Source: Planctomycetota bacterium (GTDB lineage: Bacteria; Planctomycetota; UBA1135; JALUZX01). Taken from it: a stretch of DNA of 7,183 nucleotides. The position numbers and the translations under genes were made by a program. Of this stretch, positions 4,970-7,183 are shown piece after piece. The notes beneath the pieces are model-generated. The model saw nothing but the letters and a program-made list of their open reading frames with translations. It was not told where the DNA came from and did no database searches. The stretch's first letter is position 1, and each line of letters starts with the position of its first letter. The stretch covers positions 1-7,183 of the forward strand of contig JALUZX010000592.1 in assembly GCA_027011425.1 (NCBI GenBank), written 5' to 3'.

Positions 4970-7183
4970 TCACCGGTTTTGTGGAGGAAAGGCCGGGTTT
5001 TGATAGGGTGCAAGGGCCTCCCTCTTCCCCTTCTTTTCCCCGGGCTCTCCCTGGGCCCGGACGGGGAACCGGAAGAGGTTCACGCTGCAAGGGGCGAGAA
5101 CGAGGGTCTTTCCCAATTTCTCCAGGAGGACCCGTTCCACCCGGACCCGGTCTGGATGGGCCTGATCGTTGAAGGCCAGGGGGGATTCTCCCGTGATGCG
5201 GTAGAGGACCGCCGGGCCGGCAAGCAGGGCTCCCTTCACCTTCAAGAGGACCCTCCTCTTCCGGAGGGTCGGATTCACCACGCCCAGGGTCAGGTGACTT
5301 CTTTTCCTGTCCCAGGCGGCCAGGGCGTCGATGAGGGGAGTGGTCTTCGTCTCCACGGGCCGGGCCCCGAAATGTTTCCGGTAGAGCATGAGGGCGAGGC
5401 CCGTCGGTTCGAACCAGGCGGCGGTCTTGCTCGTCTTGATCGCCCCCAGGACATTGACCGTCTGGGCGTAGTTGGCCATGAAAAAGAGATCGCTCTGCCT
5501 GGCAAGCTCGTGGAGGCCCGCGGCGATCCCGAGGGCGTCCCTGAGGTAGAAGCGGGCGCCCAGGTTTCCGAAGAGGTGGGGGCCGTACCAGTAGTTCCAC
5601 TCGTCCAGGGCGATCGGGATGTTCCTTCCTTTCAGGGCCGGAATGCGCCGGCGGTAATCCCTGTGCGCGCGGGCGATCCTTCGGACCGCGTCGGGGATCC
5701 GGCGGACGTGGGCCAGAAGCCCGGGCATCCTCCCCTGGTAGAAGTGTTCGCTGATGTAGTCCATGCAGGGCGCGCAATGGGCCAGCATGCCCTCGTCCCA
5801 CTTTCCCACGGCGCCCACGGCGATGAGCTTTATGGATGAATCCACGGCCCGCATGGCCTTGGCGAACCGGTTGTGTTTTTTTACGTATTTCGCAAGCGGC
5901 ATGTGCCCCAGCTGCCATCCCCCATACATCTCGTTTCCAACGGACCAGAACTTGACGCCGTAGGGAGCGGGGTGGCCGTTCTTCGCCCGGAGCCGGCCCA
6001 TGGGCGTGGAGGTAGCGCCATTGGCGTATTCCACCTCCTTGGCGGCGAGATCGGCGTCGCCGAGCCCGCTGTTGGCGGTGATGTAGGGTTCCGTCCCGAG
6101 GATCCGGCAGAAGAGGAGAAACTCGTCGACCCCGAAATCGTTGGGCTCGATCGCCTTCCAGGCCCGGTCCCACCTGGGGGGACGCCTGTCCCGGGGTCCG
6201 ATCCCGTCCCGCCAGTCGTAGCCGCTTACGAAGTTGCCCCCGGGCCACCGGTAGATGGGGGAATCCAGCTCCTTCAGTAGCTTCAGGGTGTCCGCCCGCA
6301 TGCCATGGACGTTGTCCGCCGGCATGAGGGAGACCGGGCCGACCCTGAAGGAGCCCTTCCCATTACCCGTGATCTCAAAACGGCCTTCACTTGTAGTCCG
6401 CCCCGAGGTGAACCGGAAGTCCGCCTCCTTCCAGGCCGGACCCGGGCTTTCCACGACCAGGGAAGCGGATTCCTCCCTTCCCTCCCCCCAGGCCAGCCGG
6501 ATCCGGACCGATCGGAGGCCGCCTTGCGCAGAGATCCAGGCCCGGCCCACGTATTCCTTCCCGTCCACGAGCCCCAGCTTTCCCTGGGCCAGGCCCCCTT
6601 CCTTCTCCCCTGAAAGCGCGATCCTGGGAGACCACTTCCCGCAGAAGGGGTCTTTGGGGTCCATGGAGAGGACGCCGGCGCCGCCCAGGACGCGCCAGGG
6701 GGATTTCTCCGTTCCCGGGGGGAGGAAAAATTTCCGGTCCTCCAGCATCTCCGCCCAGATGCCGCCGTAGATGCACCTTCCCAGGTGCTCGATGAATTGA
6801 CCGTATATATACCCGGAGAAGGAAGATTTCTCTTTCCGGGCGTCGATCGTGATCGAAGGGAGAGGAAGGGTCTTCTTTTCCACAAGCTCCAGGGCCAGGT
6901 CGTCGAACCAGGCCCTTCCCCGGACAAGGCCCCATCCCCCGAGCAGGCAGTCGACCTGGAGAGCGTCTATCTCCCCGGTCCGGAAGAGAACCTCCACCCT
7001 CTTCCAGCCGGTCGTCCCCGTGACGGCGGACGTGGCGGCCCCGCGGATTTCGTGGATGTTGAGAAGGGCTCCCTTCCCGCCGGCTGGTTCCACTCCCTGG
7101 GCGCGAATCCAGCCCGAAAGCCGGTAGACGGCGAAGGGCTCCACGGGGACCACGGCCGCCCAGGCCGCGTCGGCCCCCCGGTC
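4970..7183 (-). CDS. GH51 alpha-L-arabinofuranosidase with N-terminal CBM4/9-like domain, N-terminus cut by window edge
   Basis: Hydrolyses terminal alpha-L-arabinofuranosyl groups from arabinan, arabinoxylan or their oligosaccharides with retention of configuration. The frame is open to the right edge, giving 737 visible residues (numbered from 7183); the true start and any signal peptide lie outside. Residues 1-100 look like a carbohydrate-binding beta-sandwich: YRLSGWIR (20-27), TGTTGWKRVEV (55-65) and a closing WFDDLALE (92-99). The GH51 part follows, with GQFIEHLGRCIYGG (128-141), YRWPGGNFVSGYDW (311-324), the acid/base Glu418 in GNEMYG, SEHFY (478-482) and the nucleophile Glu528 in LDEWNYW. 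The C-terminal beta-sandwich contains NYAQTVNVLGAIKT (571-584), and a charged, proline-containing tail follows from about 710. All key residues are present, so the enzyme should be active. A GTG at 7153 is in frame but falls inside the binding domain and is not the start. The gene converges with the MenH-like gene. Confidence 0.92.
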   Translation of the reverse strand, partial: DRGADAAWAAVVPVEPFAVYRLSGWIRAQGVEPAGGKGALLNIHEIRGAATSAVTGTTGWKRVEVLFRTGEIDALQVDCLLGGWGLVRGRAWFDDLALELVEKKTLPLPSITIDARKEKSSFSGYIYGQFIEHLGRCIYGGIWAEMLEDRKFFLPPGTEKSPWRVLGGAGVLSMDPKDPFCGKWSPRIALSGEKEGGLAQGKLGLVDGKEYVGRAWISAQGGLRSVRIRLAWGEGREESASLVVESPGPAWKEADFRFTSGRTTSEGRFEITGNGKGSFRVGPVSLMPADNVHGMRADTLKLLKELDSPIYRWPGGNFVSGYDWRDGIGPRDRRPPRWDRAWKAIEPNDFGVDEFLLFCRILGTEPYITANSGLGDADLAAKEVEYANGATSTPMGRLRAKNGHPAPYGVKFWSVGNEMYGGWQLGHMPLAKYVKKHNRFAKAMRAVDSSIKLIAVGAVGKWDEGMLAHCAPCMDYISEHFYQGRMPGLLAHVRRIPDAVRRIARAHRDYRRRIPALKGRNIPIALDEWNYWYGPHLFGNLGARFYLRDALGIAAGLHELARQSDLFFMANYAQTVNVLGAIKTSKTAAWFEPTGLALMLYRKHFGARPVETKTTPLIDALAAWDRKRSHLTLGVVNPTLRKRRVLLKVKGALLAGPAVLYRITGESPLAFNDQAHPDRVRVERVLLEKLGKTLVLAPCSVNLFRFPVRAQGEPGEKKGKREALAPYQNPAFPPQNR

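Noticed and set aside
4905..6248. A 447-codon minus-strand open frame in another frame of the arabinofuranosidase gene
   Set aside because: Arg/Gly/Pro-rich shadow of the GH51 frame, which has intact catalytic motifs; no recognisable domain of its own.

Overview
The window comes from a GC-rich bacterium. Coding third positions are mostly G or C, and Arg AGG and Gly GGG codons are common. The gene content is a carbamoyltransferase of the acylornithine type, a secreted BNR/Asp-box propeller of the kind common in Planctomycetota and Acidobacteriota, an OsmC-family protein, a MenH-like hydrolase and a GH51 arabinofuranosidase with a carbohydrate-binding front domain. This fits an environmental polysaccharide-degrading bacterium, possibly a planctomycete or acidobacterium. 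That phylum guess is an inference from gene types only.

Layout: (1) 1-826, minus: N-acyl-ornithine carbamoyltransferase (argF'), running off the left edge. (2) 827-1046: a divergent intergenic region with an A+T-rich inverted repeat and two small GC hairpins. (3) 1047-3392, plus: a 781-aa secreted Asp-box propeller protein. (4) 3384-3779, minus: an OsmC-family protein whose 3' end overlaps the previous gene by 9 bp. (5) 3780-4038: a divergent intergenic region that probably holds both promoters. (6) 4039-4779, plus: a MenH-like alpha/beta hydrolase. (7) 4780-4969: a convergent intergenic region with weak inverted repeats. (8) 4970-7183, minus: GH51 alpha-L-arabinofuranosidase with an N-terminal CBM4/9-like domain, running off the right edge.

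Neighbouring genes always lie on opposite strands, so no operon can be read here and each gene probably has its own promoter. The genes do not form one pathway: arginine biosynthesis, hydroperoxide or thiol stress, a possible menaquinone step and arabinan/arabinoxylan breakdown are represented by single genes. The propeller protein and the arabinofuranosidase could both belong to an extracellular polysaccharide-degrading lifestyle, but nothing in the sequence links them directly.

I see no tRNA, rRNA, CRISPR array, insertion sequence, integrase, toxin-antitoxin pair or defence gene, and no convincing new multi-gene system. The points most worth a second look are the alanine at the substrate-selectivity position of the carbamoyltransferase (predicting N-succinylornithine use), the probable leaderless start of the OsmC gene together with the apparent loss of a conserved glutamate in its product, and the architecture of the Asp-box propeller.
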